Shown here: positions 26,430 through 35,763 of the stretch, piece after piece
Layout: each line of letters opens with the position of its first letter
Numbering within the stretch: the first letter of the stretch is position 1
Made by a program: the position numbers and the translations under genes
Notes under the pieces: generated by a model
What the model saw: the letters and a program-made list of their open reading frames with translations, nothing else
What the model was told of the DNA's origin: nothing
Databases searched by the model: none
Source: Terriglobales bacterium
GTDB taxonomy: Bacteria; Acidobacteriota; Terriglobia; Terriglobales; Acidobacteriaceae
Length of the DNA stretch: 59,288 nucleotides
NCBI GenBank assembly: GCA_035624455.1
Contig: DASPRM010000103.1
Location: forward strand, 1 to 59,288
Direction: 5' to 3'

Positions 26430-29090
26430 ATGGCTCTCGCCTCCAGTACCAGACTCGGGCCATACGAAATTCTCTCGCCGCTGGGTGCGGGCGGGATGGG
26501 AGAAGTGTATCGCGCGCGCGACACACGTCTGGGCCGTGACGTGGCACTGAAAATTCTTCCTGAGTCATTCGCACATGATCAGGAGCGGCTGCGCCGCTTT
26601 GAGCAGGAAGCGCGAGCAGTGGCCGCGTTGAATCATCCCAATATTGTTGCCATCTACGATGTTGGGCAGAGCAACGGCACTCCTTTTCTGGTTTCGGAGT
26701 TGCTGGAGGGCGAATCGCTCCGCACGGTGCTAGATCGCGGGCCCATGACGCAGCGGAAAGCCACCGAATTTGCCGTCCAGGTGGCGCAAGGGCTGGCCGC
26801 AGCGCACGAGAAGGGAATCATCCATCGCGATCTAAAACCCGAGAACCTGTACCTGACTCGCGATGGGCACACCAAGATTCTGGATTTTGGTTTGGCTAAG
26901 CTCGCGCGCGGCAGCGGAGAAACGGACGCGGACAGCGTAACGCTAGCGAGTTCCCACACGGCTCCGGGTATGGTGATGGGAACAGCCAACTACATGGCGC
27001 CTGAGCAGGTGCGAGGGGAGGCGACCGATGCGCGCACCGATATTTTCGCCTTGGGCTCGGTGCTATTCGAGATGCTCTCGGGTGAAAGAGCCTTTCAGCG
27101 CGATACTCCTGCGGAAACGATGACGGCGGTCCTGAAGGAGGATCCACCGGAGTTGTCGGATCCTGCGCGGCCGGTGTCTCCAGCTCTGGAACGGATTGTT
27201 CGGCGCTGTCTGGAAAAGCATCCCGGACAGAGGTTTCAGTCCGCCAAAGACCTGTCGTTTGCGCTGAGTGCGCTCTCAGGAAGCGATGTCAGCAGCGCTG
27301 CCCGAACCGTCAACGCTCCGCGGGGGTTTCCACTGGCGGTTGCAGCAGCCGTAGCGGCGGCTCTGCTGATCGGGGCGGGAGTGAGCTGGATAGTTGCAAG
27401 ACGTCCGGCTGCCTTGACGACTTTGCAGTTCGCCATCCCGGTGCGCGGAGAGGTGAGCCATATGGCGCTCTCGGCGGACGGTTCCATCTTGGTGTTCGTC
27501 TCACCGGAAGAAGACTCCGGACTCCCGATGCTCTACGTTCAGCATGTCGGGGCTGCGGCAGCAACGCCCTTGGCTGGAACGGAAGGCGCAAGCTATCCGT
27601 TCCTGTCACCTGATGGAGCGTATGTTGGTTTTTTTGCCAACGGCAAACTGCAGAAAGTGGCAACTACCGGCGGTACGCCGCAAGTACTGGCGAGCGCTCT
27701 GTCGGCTCGTGGCGGAACCTGGGGCCGTCGAAATGTGATCATCTACGCGCCGGACGTCGGGGGCGTCGGGCTGTGGCGTGTCAACGCGGATGGCAGCGGG
27801 GCAGCTCCCCTTACAGAGGCAATTCGAACTGCTACTGAAAATACTCATCGCTGGCCTGTTTTCCTGCCTGACGGCAGTCATTTTCTTTTTTGGGGAGGTA
27901 ACTTTTCCAATGCCGCCGACGACCGCACGAGCGGTATCTATGTCAGTTCGCTGGATGGGAAGGAACGAAAACTCGTGGTCCTGTGTCATTCGAGTTTTGC
28001 GATCGATTCTGGCCACTTGTTCTACGCGGATGACGACCGGCATCTGGTCAGCCGTGCATTTGAACCCTCGTCTGCGACAGTCTCCGGCGCTGCGACGGTC
28101 ATTTCGGATACTGTGGGTTATCAGCCTTCCACTTACTGGGTGGCTTTGACGGCTTCTGAAAACGGAACGCTGGTGTACAGCACCAGAACCGGGGCGGATC
28201 TCTCGGTGCTGACCTGGGTGGACCGCACGGGCAAAGAAGTATCGCGTATGGGAGAGCCCGCAGTGCAAGCGAATCCAGCCATTTCGCCCGATGGCAGCCG
28301 GATTGCCCTGGACATCAGCGATCAAAAGGCAAACAGCATCAACGTGTGGCTGGAGAATGTGAACCAGAAGGGCATGATGCGTTTTACGTTCTCACCCAGC
28401 GAAGTGGTTGTGCCGGTGTGGTCGCGCGACGGAAGCACGCTGGCTTACCGTTCGAATGTGGCCAACTCCACTCTGTTCACCAAGCGAGCTACGGGTCTGG
28501 AACGCGAGCAGATGAGACTGGAGCTTAGCGCCAGCGATGATATTTTTCCCAATTCCTGGTCAGCGGATGATCAGCAGATTTTGTGCGAACACCAGGGATT
28601 GTCCGGGCATCAACTGCTGCTGGTTCCGGCTAAGGGAGGATCCGCAGTTCCTTTCTTGAACGGCAAAGGAAATCAGACGAACGGGCAGATTTCTCCCGAT
28701 GGGAAATGGGTGGCTTACGCTTCCGATGAATTGGGGAGCTGGCAAATTTTCGTAACCACGTTTCCTACCGGCGCAGGGAAGTGGCAGATCTCACGCGGAG
28801 GCGGTACCGAACCACGCTGGCGCGGAGACGGGAAGGAATTGTTCTACATCGACCCGAAGGGTACCCTGACGGCAGTGCCGGTCTCGTTCGACGGAACCTT
28901 TTCCAGCGGTGCTCCGACGCCTTTGTTCCAGGTACACGCACGGGCCCAGGTTTCTTCGACTGATGTGTTCACCTACGACGTGACCAGGGATGGAAATCTG
29001 TTTCTCATGAACCGCTACTGGAAGCCAGCGTCGATTGCGCCGCTGATGATCGTGTTGCACACGAACTCGAGTTCGCCATCTGGCAGGTGA
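26430..29090 (+). CDS. Serine/threonine protein kinase with C-terminal WD40/TolB-like propeller
   Basis: An 886-residue PknB-type kinase. The N-terminal kinase domain (about residues 10-275) has the glycine loop LGAGGMGEVYRARD, the Lys in DVALKILP, the catalytic loop HRDLKPEN, DFGLAK and MAPEQVRG, all intact. A transmembrane helix (about 300-325, AVAAAVAAALLIGAGVSWIV) leads to an extracytoplasmic repeat region with PD40 blades such as LSPDGAYVGFFANG, ISPDGSRIALDIS and ISPDGKWVAYASDE. This architecture is very frequent in Acidobacteriota and suggests sensing of an external or protein ligand. No neighbour points to a substrate. Confidence 0.94.
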   Translation: MALASSTRLGPYEILSPLGAGGMGEVYRARDTRLGRDVALKILPESFAHDQERLRRFEQEARAVAALNHPNIVAIYDVGQSNGTPFLVSELLEGESLRTVLDRGPMTQRKATEFAVQVAQGLAAAHEKGIIHRDLKPENLYLTRDGHTKILDFGLAKLARGSGETDADSVTLASSHTAPGMVMGTANYMAPEQVRGEATDARTDIFALGSVLFEMLSGERAFQRDTPAETMTAVLKEDPPELSDPARPVSPALERIVRRCLEKHPGQRFQSAKDLSFALSALSGSDVSSAARTVNAPRGFPLAVAAAVAAALLIGAGVSWIVARRPAALTTLQFAIPVRGEVSHMALSADGSILVFVSPEEDSGLPMLYVQHVGAAAATPLAGTEGASYPFLSPDGAYVGFFANGKLQKVATTGGTPQVLASALSARGGTWGRRNVIIYAPDVGGVGLWRVNADGSGAAPLTEAIRTATENTHRWPVFLPDGSHFLFWGGNFSNAADDRTSGIYVSSLDGKERKLVVLCHSSFAIDSGHLFYADDDRHLVSRAFEPSSATVSGAATVISDTVGYQPSTYWVALTASENGTLVYSTRTGADLSVLTWVDRTGKEVSRMGEPAVQANPAISPDGSRIALDISDQKANSINVWLENVNQKGMMRFTFSPSEVVVPVWSRDGSTLAYRSNVANSTLFTKRATGLEREQMRLELSASDDIFPNSWSADDQQILCEHQGLSGHQLLLVPAKGGSAVPFLNGKGNQTNGQISPDGKWVAYASDELGSWQIFVTTFPTGAGKWQISRGGGTEPRWRGDGKELFYIDPKGTLTAVPVSFDGTFSSGAPTPLFQVHARAQVSSTDVFTYDVTRDGNLFLMNRYWKPASIAPLMIVLHTNSSSPSGR

Positions 29091-29361
29091 TGGGTAGTGG
29101 GTCAGTTTGAAACTAGGCGTGTACTCTGGTTCGTTGGGGACTGACCGGAGCCGAATGGCAGACGTTAGGGTTGGGGTACTGTCCAAACAGTGCATCTCCC
29201 ATCGGTCCCCACACTTCTTACACCCGCTTCTTGTAAGAGCCACACTTTATCGGTTTCGACACAGGGAACAGGGCAATCAACCGCTCCATACGTAGTAGCT
29301 CAGGCAGCATCCATCGCTAGCATCGCGCACAGCGTGTTTCAAACTAAACCCTCTGCCCGGT
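29091..29361. other. Intergenic stretch without a gene
   Basis: I see no credible coding frame here. It holds one small inverted repeat (TCTTAC...GTAAGA near 29215-29238) and a mixed-composition region leading to the hairpin at 29362. Confidence 0.4.
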
Positions 29362-29387
29362 GACGCCCACCGTTGAGGCGTTTTTTT
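29362..29387 (+). terminator. Weak rho-independent terminator
   Basis: ACGCC (29362-29366) pairs with GGCGT (29376-29380) around a 9-base loop, followed directly by a run of T. It lies 270 bases after the kinase stop and about 120 bases before the EF-G start, so it could end kinase read-through or attenuate the next gene. Confidence 0.5.
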
Positions 29388-29509
29388 TCCTGTGCTAGGA
29401 TCACAGGTTTTGCAGGCTCCCCGCGGTCTGCTGTTAAGTTCTTGCCTCCGGGATTCTCATCCCGCGCGAGTCCTCGGGGGCCAAATGCGGTTCCGAGGTG
29501 AATCAACCC

Positions 29510-31615
29510 ATGAAAGTTTACGAAGGCTCCAACGTCCGGAATGTCTCCCTGGTGGGACACGGGGACGCGGGCAAGACCTCTCTGGTCGCAGCCATGCTCT
29601 ACACCGCCGGCGCCACGCCTCAGTTGGGCCGGGTTGACGCTGGCACCGCGCCCACTGATTTCGACGAGGAGGAGCAGTCTCGTGCCATGTCGATCTCGAA
29701 CTCGCTGGCTTTTGCCGAATGGGGCAAGTCCAAGATCAACCTGATCGACACGCCCGGCTTCAACATGTTCGTCCACGAAGCTAAGCTGGCCATGCCGGCG
29801 GTGGAGAGCGTGCTGGCAGTCGTGGATGGCGTGTCGGGGGTGGAGGTCTCGACAGAAAAGGCCTGGAGTTACGCGGAAGAGTACGAGATGCCGCGTGTAA
29901 TCATCGGCGGACGGATGGATCGGGAACGGGCTGACGCCGACCGCATGCTGCACTCGGTGATCGAGGCTTTTGGCCGGGCGGTAATTCCGGTGCAGCTTCC
30001 CATCGGCAAGGAGAAGAATTTCTCTGGTGTTGTCGATCTGGTGAAGATGAAGGCCTACCAGTACGACATGGGGGGCAACGGCAAGGGAAAGGAAGTGCCT
30101 ATCCCTGGCGATCTGGCGGAAGCCGCCAAAGCCGGCCATGAAAAGCTGGTGGAGATGATCGCCGAGGGTAACGACGCGCTGATGGAGGAATTTTTCGATA
30201 AGGGGACCATTCCCGACGAGCACCTTATGCCCGGCTTGCGTGACGCGATTCGCGAGCACCGAATTTTTCCGGTGGTCTATACCTCCGGGCTGGGAAATGT
30301 CGGGGTCGATCGCCTGCTGGATTTCATCACAGATTTTTTGCCGAATGGCACCGATCGCGGCACGGTGAAAGGCCAGCCTTCACCGAACAATGGCGAACCG
30401 CCGTCGCGCAAAGTGGCGGATTCCGAGCCGCTGTCAGCTTACGTTTTCAAGACGCTGAACGATCCCTTCGCCGGCAGAATTTCCTATTTCAAGGTTTATT
30501 CGGGTGTGCTTAAGAACGATGCCACGGTGCAGGATTTCAATCGCAATACCTCCGAAAAACTGGCGCATCTCTCGATCATGCAGGGCAAGAATGCGGTTCC
30601 GGTGAATGAGCTCCATGCCGGCGATATAGGCGCCGTGGCCAAGTTGCGTGAGACGCTCACAGGAGACACACTGGGAGATAAGGGCGCCCCAATTCGCTAC
30701 CCCGAAGTCGGATTGTCCGAGCCGGCAATTACCTTCGCCATCGAACCCAAGACCCGCGCCGATGAAGACAAACTCGGCAACGGTGTGCACAAGCTGATGG
30801 AAGAAGATCCCATGTTGCGCTTCTTCCGCGATGAGCAAACCAAGGAATTCCTGATCGCTGGAACGGGCCAGCAACACATTGAAGTTGTGGTTTCCAAGCT
30901 GAAGAAGCGCTACCACACCGAAGTCGTGCTGAAGGCACCGAAGGTTCCGTACCGCGAGACCATTCGCGGGCGTGCCGATGTCCAGGGCAGGCACAAGAAA
31001 CAAACCGGCGGGCACGGCCAGTATGGCGATTGCAAGATCAAAATGGAGCCGTTGCCGCGCGGAGGTAAGTTCGAGTTCGTCAACGAAATCTTCGGGGGCG
31101 CGATTCCCAAGAACTACATTCCTGCGGTGGAAAAAGGCATTGTGGAAGCCGCCCAGCGTGGGTTCCTCGCCGGCTATCCGGTGGTCGACTTCAAAGTGGT
31201 TCTGTACGACGGCTCCTATCATGAAGTGGATTCCAACGAACTTTCGTTCAAGACAGCCGGCCGCATCGCCTTCCGCAAGGCCATGGAGCAGGCCAAGCCC
31301 ACGCTGCTTGAACCGATCATGAAGGTAGAGATCACGGTTCCGGATGAGTTTGCCGGCAGCATTATGGGCGACCTCAACAGCCGGCGCGGACGCATTCAAG
31401 GCATGGACAACAAGGGCGGGAAGACCGTTGTCAAAGCCGAGGTTCCGATGGCGGAGATGCTCAGCTACGGCGTGGATCTGACCTCGATGACGCAGGGCCG
31501 TGGCAGCTTCAACATGGAGATGGATCACTACGACATCGTGCCTGCGCTGCAGCAGGAGAAGATCATCTCCCAGGCTAAGGCACAGCGGGGAGAGGTGGCG
31601 GAAGAAGAGGAGTAG
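29510..31615 (+). CDS. Elongation factor G paralogue (EF-G2-like)
   Basis: A 701-residue translational GTPase of the EF-G family. Start chosen at ATG 29510 because GAGGTGA sits 6 bases before it; the slightly longer GTG reading overlaps that ribosome site. G1 is GHGDAGKTSL and G3 is DTPGFN. The G4 motif, normally NKxD, reads GRMD at about residues 134-137, an unusual loss of the guanine-specific Asn. Switch I and the domain II-V regions look complete (for example GQQHIEVVVSKLKKRYH and GFLAGYPVVDFKVVLYDGSYH). No rpsL, rpsG or tuf flanks it, so it is probably the accessory paralogue, not the housekeeping EF-G. Confidence 0.85.
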   Translation: MKVYEGSNVRNVSLVGHGDAGKTSLVAAMLYTAGATPQLGRVDAGTAPTDFDEEEQSRAMSISNSLAFAEWGKSKINLIDTPGFNMFVHEAKLAMPAVESVLAVVDGVSGVEVSTEKAWSYAEEYEMPRVIIGGRMDRERADADRMLHSVIEAFGRAVIPVQLPIGKEKNFSGVVDLVKMKAYQYDMGGNGKGKEVPIPGDLAEAAKAGHEKLVEMIAEGNDALMEEFFDKGTIPDEHLMPGLRDAIREHRIFPVVYTSGLGNVGVDRLLDFITDFLPNGTDRGTVKGQPSPNNGEPPSRKVADSEPLSAYVFKTLNDPFAGRISYFKVYSGVLKNDATVQDFNRNTSEKLAHLSIMQGKNAVPVNELHAGDIGAVAKLRETLTGDTLGDKGAPIRYPEVGLSEPAITFAIEPKTRADEDKLGNGVHKLMEEDPMLRFFRDEQTKEFLIAGTGQQHIEVVVSKLKKRYHTEVVLKAPKVPYRETIRGRADVQGRHKKQTGGHGQYGDCKIKMEPLPRGGKFEFVNEIFGGAIPKNYIPAVEKGIVEAAQRGFLAGYPVVDFKVVLYDGSYHEVDSNELSFKTAGRIAFRKAMEQAKPTLLEPIMKVEITVPDEFAGSIMGDLNSRRGRIQGMDNKGGKTVVKAEVPMAEMLSYGVDLTSMTQGRGSFNMEMDHYDIVPALQQEKIISQAKAQRGEVAEEEE

Positions 31616-31658
31616 CGAGAGCGTTCCGTCCGAAACTCCTGCAAGAAACAGTCAACAA

Positions 31659-31792
31659 TAGTCGAGGTCTGCGCCTCAACCTCCTACGCTAGCCAAAAGA
31701 AGGCCAGGATGGGTACCCTGCGGAACCAACGGAAACACCAGGTCTTTCGACTCGGACGGGGATCTTCTGCCCCGTCCTCGCTCAAGATGACA
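31659..31792. repeat. Variable-hairpin repeat (family B), copy 3, with a flanking fragment
   Basis: The main unit is 31735-31792: left arm CAGGTCTTTCGACTC, hairpin GGACGGGG...CCCCGTCC (8 pairs) and right arm CGCTCAAGATGACAG. A fragment GTCGAGGTCTGCGCCTC at about 31662 resembles one at 45441. This lies after the EF-G gene; the rest of 31616-32003 shows no gene. Confidence 0.5.
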
Positions 31793-32003
31793 GCTTCTGA
31801 GAGTCGGCTGGTTTCCCCGAGGAACCAAACAGTTAACGGACATGTCCTTTAGTACGCTATTGCGCGCAGCAAGCGCTTGGGAGAATATTCCTCTCCCCCG
31901 AGGGGCTGGGTACCCGCCTCGCGCCGCTGCCACGGGTAGAGCCGCCACTTTGCACGGTTAAGTTGCGCGCTGTCTGGCCGCCAGAATTCGCTCGCGGAAG
32001 GAA

Positions 32004-32216
32004 ATGGCTATGGCTCGCTTTCAGCAATACGAGATCATGCATCAGACCGGCAACCGCTGGGAACTTCTGGCCACCTTCCACGATTTCGCGCTTGCCCAAG
32101 GTCTGGCGCAGAGCCGCGGTAGCCGCGTCCGCCTGATGCGCGTTACCTACGAAGACTCGATTCCGGTGGAACAGGAAGTGATCGCCGAAGTCGGCGCCAT
32201 CCGCACGGAACCGTAG
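32004..32216 (+). CDS. Small protein of unknown function (70 residues)
   Basis: Short basic/neutral soluble protein, MAMARFQQYEIMHQTGNRW then ELLATFHDFALAQGLAQSRG and a C-terminal half rich in Val and Glu. A ribosome site (GGAAGGA) precedes the ATG. No family is recognised and no Cys is present. The pattern of a beta strand, a helix and more strands suggests a small alpha/beta fold. It sits between two family B repeats. Real gene likely, function unknown. Confidence 0.55.
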   Translation: MAMARFQQYEIMHQTGNRWELLATFHDFALAQGLAQSRGSRVRLMRVTYEDSIPVEQEVIAEVGAIRTEP

Positions 32217-32268
32217 AGTGGCAGGGCAGGATTCTTCTCGGCACCCGAGTAGAGCCTTGCTGTTTAGA

Positions 32269-32331
32269 AAACAGCGGGTCCTTTGACTCGGGCCGGGGGC
32301 TATATGCCCGGCCCTCGCTCAGCATGGCAGG
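32269..32331. repeat. Variable-hairpin repeat (family B), copy 4
   Basis: Left arm ACAGCGGGTCCTTTGACTC, hairpin GGGCCGGG...CCCGGCCC (8 pairs around GGCTATATG) and right arm TCGCTCAGCATGGCAG, slightly diverged from other copies. It lies about 100 bases before the ruvB start. Confidence 0.55.
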
Positions 32332-32431
32332 CTTGTCCGAATCTGCATTCTCCTGAACAGGCCGTGGTCGCGTGTAGAACCTAATAGCTCGCGATTGCCT
32401 CCAACGGAATTTCAGCTTAGTATCGCGCTGA

Positions 32432-33475
32432 GTGTCTCCCTCGATCTCAGACCAGGAAAACCGTGAACGAATCGTTTCGGCCGCGCCGGTCGAAGACGAC
32501 GCGTCTTTTGATCTCAAGCTTCGTCCGCAGAGGCTGCAGGAGTTCATCGGGCAGGCCAAGCTGAAGGAAAACCTAGCGGTTGCCGTCCAGGCGGCGCGCT
32601 CCCGCGGCGAAGCTCTCGACCATGTGCTGCTCTATGGTCCGCCGGGGCTGGGCAAAACCACGTTGGCGACCATCATCGCCAACGAGCTGGGGGTGCCGTT
32701 TCAGCAGACCTCAGGCCCAGCGTTACAGATCAAGGGCGACCTTACAGCGGTGCTCACCAACCTACGGCAGAAGCAGGTGCTATTCATCGACGAGGTCCAC
32801 AGGCTGCAGCCGGTTCTGGAAGAGCTGCTGTATACGGCGCTGGAGGATTACAAGCTCGACATCATGATCGGCCAGGGGCCAGCAGCGCGCACCCACACGA
32901 TGGAGATCAAGCCCTTTACATTTATCGGAGCCACTACCCGCGCTGGGCTAGTTTCTGCGCCGCTGCGGTCGCGATTCGGTATTGTGCTGCGCCTGGAGTT
33001 CTACACGCACGAGGATTTAAAGATCATCGTGAAACGCTCGGCAGAAATTCTGGGCGTCAGCGTTGATGAGGCTGGCGCTTTTGAAATTGCTTCCCGAGCG
33101 CGCGGGACGCCGCGAATAGCCAACCGCCTGTTGCGTCGCGCCCGTGATTATGCCCAGGTCCGTGGAGCTGGCAAAATCGACCAGGGCACGGCCCAGGCGG
33201 CCCTGGAAATGCTAGAAGTGGATAAGCACGGCTTCGATGCCATCGACCGCAAGCTGCTGCTCACGATCATTCAGAATTACCAGGGAGGACCGGTGGGGGT
33301 GGACGCGCTCGCCGCAGCCCTGGCAGAAGAGCGCGACGCCATTGAAGAAATCTATGAGCCTTTTCTCATCCAGATCGGTTTTCTTAACCGCACGCCCCGC
33401 GGCCGGGTGGCTACCCATTTAGCTTACGAGCACTTCGGCATCAAGCCCGGGCAGCGCCAGAACACACTGTTTTGA
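32432..33475 (+). CDS. ruvB: Holliday junction branch-migration ATPase RuvB
   Basis: A 347-residue AAA+ motor that drives branch migration with RuvA. It starts with GTG at 32432. Walker [10 protein letters not shown], Walker B FIDEVHRL, sensor 1 GATTR, the arginine finger in PLRSRFG and the C-terminal winged helix ([16 protein letters not shown]) are all intact. ruvA and ruvC are not adjacent. The haem-binding gene follows 48 bases later in the same direction. Confidence 0.96.
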   Translation: MSPSISDQENRERIVSAAPVEDDASFDLKLRPQRLQEFIGQAKLKENLAVAVQAARSRGEALDHVLLYGPPGLGKTTLATIIANELGVPFQQTSGPALQIKGDLTAVLTNLRQKQVLFIDEVHRLQPVLEELLYTALEDYKLDIMIGQGPAARTHTMEIKPFTFIGATTRAGLVSAPLRSRFGIVLRLEFYTHEDLKIIVKRSAEILGVSVDEAGAFEIASRARGTPRIANRLLRRARDYAQVRGAGKIDQGTAQAALEMLEVDKHGFDAIDRKLLLTIIQNYQGGPVGVDALAAALAEERDAIEEIYEPFLIQIGFLNRTPRGRVATHLAYEHFGIKPGQRQNTLF

Positions 33476-33523
33476 ACTTTCCAATTCTGCGCCAATTCTG
33501 GAAAATCATTTTGGCCCATCTCT

Positions 33524-34009
33524 ATGAGCCGCACCGCTAAATTCTGGCTTGCTGTTTTGATCGTGGTGGTTGGGGCGCAGCTGGTCCGTCCGCGCAAGAC
33601 CAATCCGCCGGAGGATCCTGCCCGTACCCTGCTGGCGCATACGCAACCGCCGCCTGATGTGGCTGCCATCCTGAATCATTCGTGCCGCGATTGCCACTCG
33701 TACAAGACGCGCTGGCCCTGGTATTCGAATTTTGCGCCGGTTTCGTGGATTGTTATCGACGACGTGAATGAAGGGCGCCGCCACTTCGACATGTCTGATT
33801 GGGCCAAATACGATTCGAAGCGGGCCTCCGATAAGCTGGGGGACATATGCGACCAGGTTGCCGACGGCGGCATGCCCGAGCGGTCCTATACCTGGGTGCA
33901 CTCGGGGACCGCGCTCTCAACCGCCGAACGCAATGCCATCTGCCAGTGGACCCAGGCCGAGCGCGAGCGGATAGCGAAAAATCAGGGAACCCCCGGGACG
34001 GGGAAGTGA
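33524..34009 (+). CDS. Haem-binding domain protein (c-type haem motif)
   Basis: A 161-residue exported or membrane-anchored protein. An N-terminal hydrophobic segment (AKFWLAVLIVVVGAQLV) is followed by the motif C-R-D-C-H and the family signature SYKTRWPWYSNFAPVSW, then DDVNEGRRHFDMSDW; this is the haem-binding domain family found with cytochromes. Met in GGMPERSYTWVH may be an axial ligand. Its partner is unknown. It follows ruvB but has no functional link to it that I can see. Confidence 0.88.
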   Translation: MSRTAKFWLAVLIVVVGAQLVRPRKTNPPEDPARTLLAHTQPPPDVAAILNHSCRDCHSYKTRWPWYSNFAPVSWIVIDDVNEGRRHFDMSDWAKYDSKRASDKLGDICDQVADGGMPERSYTWVHSGTALSTAERNAICQWTQAERERIAKNQGTPGTGK

Positions 34010-34070
34010 CGGATGAGAAGGAAGGAGAGCGTTGATTGCGAATGCCTAGTCAATTTGCGACAAACGCTCC

Positions 34071-34334
34071 TTAGGACGCGAATGCTTCCTGGAATTCCTC
34101 GGGATCGATGCCGTGATACGTCAACGTGTGTTTCAGCCGATTGCGGAGATCTGCGGGCGTAGCCTCGATGAACGCTCGCACTGCAGTCTCCATCGCTACC
34201 TCGTCCTCGCCCTCTTCGGTGGTCTGCATCTCAGCCCGCGAGGTTGCTGACTCGCGCACCGGATCGCGCTCCGGCGCCGGCAACTCGCGCAGTAATTCAT
34301 CAACAATGGCGTTGGCTTCATCCGTCCAAGTCAT
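34071..34334 (-). CDS. Small acidic protein of unknown function (87 residues)
   Basis: A charged protein, MTWTDEANAIVDELLRELPA then an Arg/Glu-rich middle and FIEATPADLRNRLKHTLTYHG. The WTDEAN start faintly recalls the PCP-red-like domain found with chlorophyllide reductase-type proteins, but I do not consider that proven. It begins 3 bases downstream of the nusB stop in the same direction, so it is probably the last gene of the ribH-nusB operon. Confidence 0.6.
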   Translation of the reverse strand: MTWTDEANAIVDELLRELPAPERDPVRESATSRAEMQTTEEGEDEVAMETAVRAFIEATPADLRNRLKHTLTYHGIDPEEFQEAFAS

Positions 34335-34337
34335 AAT

Positions 34338-34775
34338 TCACCCCTCTGATGGCACTTCCCGCCGGGTGGCTTCCAAATCCTTAGCCACGCTGTCCAACAC
34401 ACCATTAATGAAGTTCACTGACTCCGGGGTAGAAAACTTACGCGCAATTTCCAGCGCTTCGTTGATGACCACCGGACCTGGTGTCGCGGGAAAGCCGACA
34501 AATTCGGCCACTGCCGCACGCATGACATTGCGATCGACGGCGGTCATTCGCTCCATCCGCCAGTTTTCGGCGTGCTTCTCGATCAGGCTGTCAATCTCTT
34601 CGGCGCGATCGCTGGCCACGCGAAACAGATCATCGGCAAAGCCGCGAACCTCACTTTCGGTGTCGTTGCGTTCGGCCCAGAAGGTCCGGCGCACCTGCTC
34701 CGGTGTCTGCTTGCCCATATCCGCCTGAAAGAGCATCTGCAGAGCCAGTTCTCGGGATTTGCGCCGTACTCCCAT
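34338..34775 (-). CDS. nusB: Transcription antitermination protein NusB
   Basis: A 145-residue all-helical RNA-binding factor that, with S10 (NusE), keeps RNA polymerase from stopping in rRNA operons. Family motifs: RRKSRELALQMLFQ at the N-terminus, VDRNVMRAAVAEF, INEALEIARKFSTPES and FINGVLDSVAKDL. It follows the VOC-lumazine synthase fusion by 50 bases, the common ribH-nusB gene order. Confidence 0.95.
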   Translation of the reverse strand: MGVRRKSRELALQMLFQADMGKQTPEQVRRTFWAERNDTESEVRGFADDLFRVASDRAEEIDSLIEKHAENWRMERMTAVDRNVMRAAVAEFVGFPATPGPVVINEALEIARKFSTPESVNFINGVLDSVAKDLEATRREVPSEG

Positions 34776-34825
34776 CCACCATTCCTATTTACGGCTCATT
34801 TTTATGCCAAGGGCTGGCATCGGGT

Positions 34826-35659
34826 TCACCGGCTGAGCACTTTCTTTTTCAACCGTGCCATCTCCACTGCCGCAAGCGCGGCTTCAACTCCCTTATTTCC
34901 GGCTTTCAGCCCGGCCCGATCAATGGCCTGCTCCAGGGTGTCGCAGGTAAGGACGCCAAACGCATGTGGCACTCCCGTTTCCTGGGCTGATTGTCCGATC
35001 CCCCGCGCGACTTCGTTGGCGATCACCTCGTAATGCAGAGTGTCGCCGCGCAGCAGGCACCCAAGGCAGATCACAGCGTCATATTTCCCGCTCTGTGCCA
35101 GTGTGCGGGCCGCGTTGGGAATTTCAAATGCCCCGGGCACCCTGACGATTTCAACATTATCTTGATTGGCGCCCATGCGGTGGAGCGTGTCCAGCGCACC
35201 TGCCAGCAGACGTTCTGTGATGAATGCATTGAAACGACTGAGCACGACTGCGAAGCGCAAGCCGCGCGCGTCCAGCTCGCCTTCCAGGGACTTATTTCGG
35301 TGCGCTTCTTTATACGAAAAGATGGCCAGTCTTCCGGCTCCTGCCGGCATTTCCAGCAAGAACAGACGCGCTCCCCACTCGACGTCAGAAATTTCTTGCA
35401 CCACAGGCAGTCCGCGCCGCTGGGCGATGTCGTAGGTGACATCCGCGTTATCCACCTCAATTACCAGATCCGCATCGGGAAAGCCCCGCCCGAAACCAAC
35501 CTCTACACCTCCGTCAGGCGCATTGAACTTGCTACCGCGGCTGCGTTCACCGTCCCAGGTTTCGCCGTTGAACACGCCGAGCGCCTCGAAGAACGCCGTC
35601 AAAGCGCGGTAGTCTTCGTGGCTTGTGGCTACCAGCAATTTGTGGATCGATCGGATCAT
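34826..35659 (-). CDS. ribH: Glyoxalase(VOC)-lumazine synthase fusion
   Basis: One 277-residue frame with two domains. Residues about 5-117 look like a vicinal-oxygen-chelate (glyoxalase) domain: LLVATSHEDYRALTAFFEALG, GVEVGFGRGFPDADLVIEV and the closing GARLFLLEMPAGAGRLAIF. Residues about 125-273 are lumazine synthase, which condenses the ribitylaminouracil and dihydroxybutanone phosphate to make the riboflavin precursor: LEGELDARGLRFAVVLSRFN, VRVPGAFEIP, RGDTLHYEVIANEV (His209) and NKGVEAALAAVEM. There is no stop or good start between the domains; the nearest internal Met (104) lies inside the VOC part. The usual partner gene nusB follows. The role of the VOC half is unknown. Confidence 0.88.
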   Translation of the reverse strand: MIRSIHKLLVATSHEDYRALTAFFEALGVFNGETWDGERSRGSKFNAPDGGVEVGFGRGFPDADLVIEVDNADVTYDIAQRRGLPVVQEISDVEWGARLFLLEMPAGAGRLAIFSYKEAHRNKSLEGELDARGLRFAVVLSRFNAFITERLLAGALDTLHRMGANQDNVEIVRVPGAFEIPNAARTLAQSGKYDAVICLGCLLRGDTLHYEVIANEVARGIGQSAQETGVPHAFGVLTCDTLEQAIDRAGLKAGNKGVEAALAAVEMARLKKKVLSR

Positions 35660-35763
35660 GAGTCGAACATGGGGTCGAAACCGAGGTTAGCCGACCTGAA
35701 AATCGTGCGACGTCCGGGCACAACACGCCTCAGACTCCATAACACAATTACCAGATTTTCCGG

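Noticed and set aside
34071-34334. PCP-red/chlorophyllide-type domain in the 87-residue protein
   Set aside because: Only the WTDEA start resembles it; the rest is low-complexity acidic.
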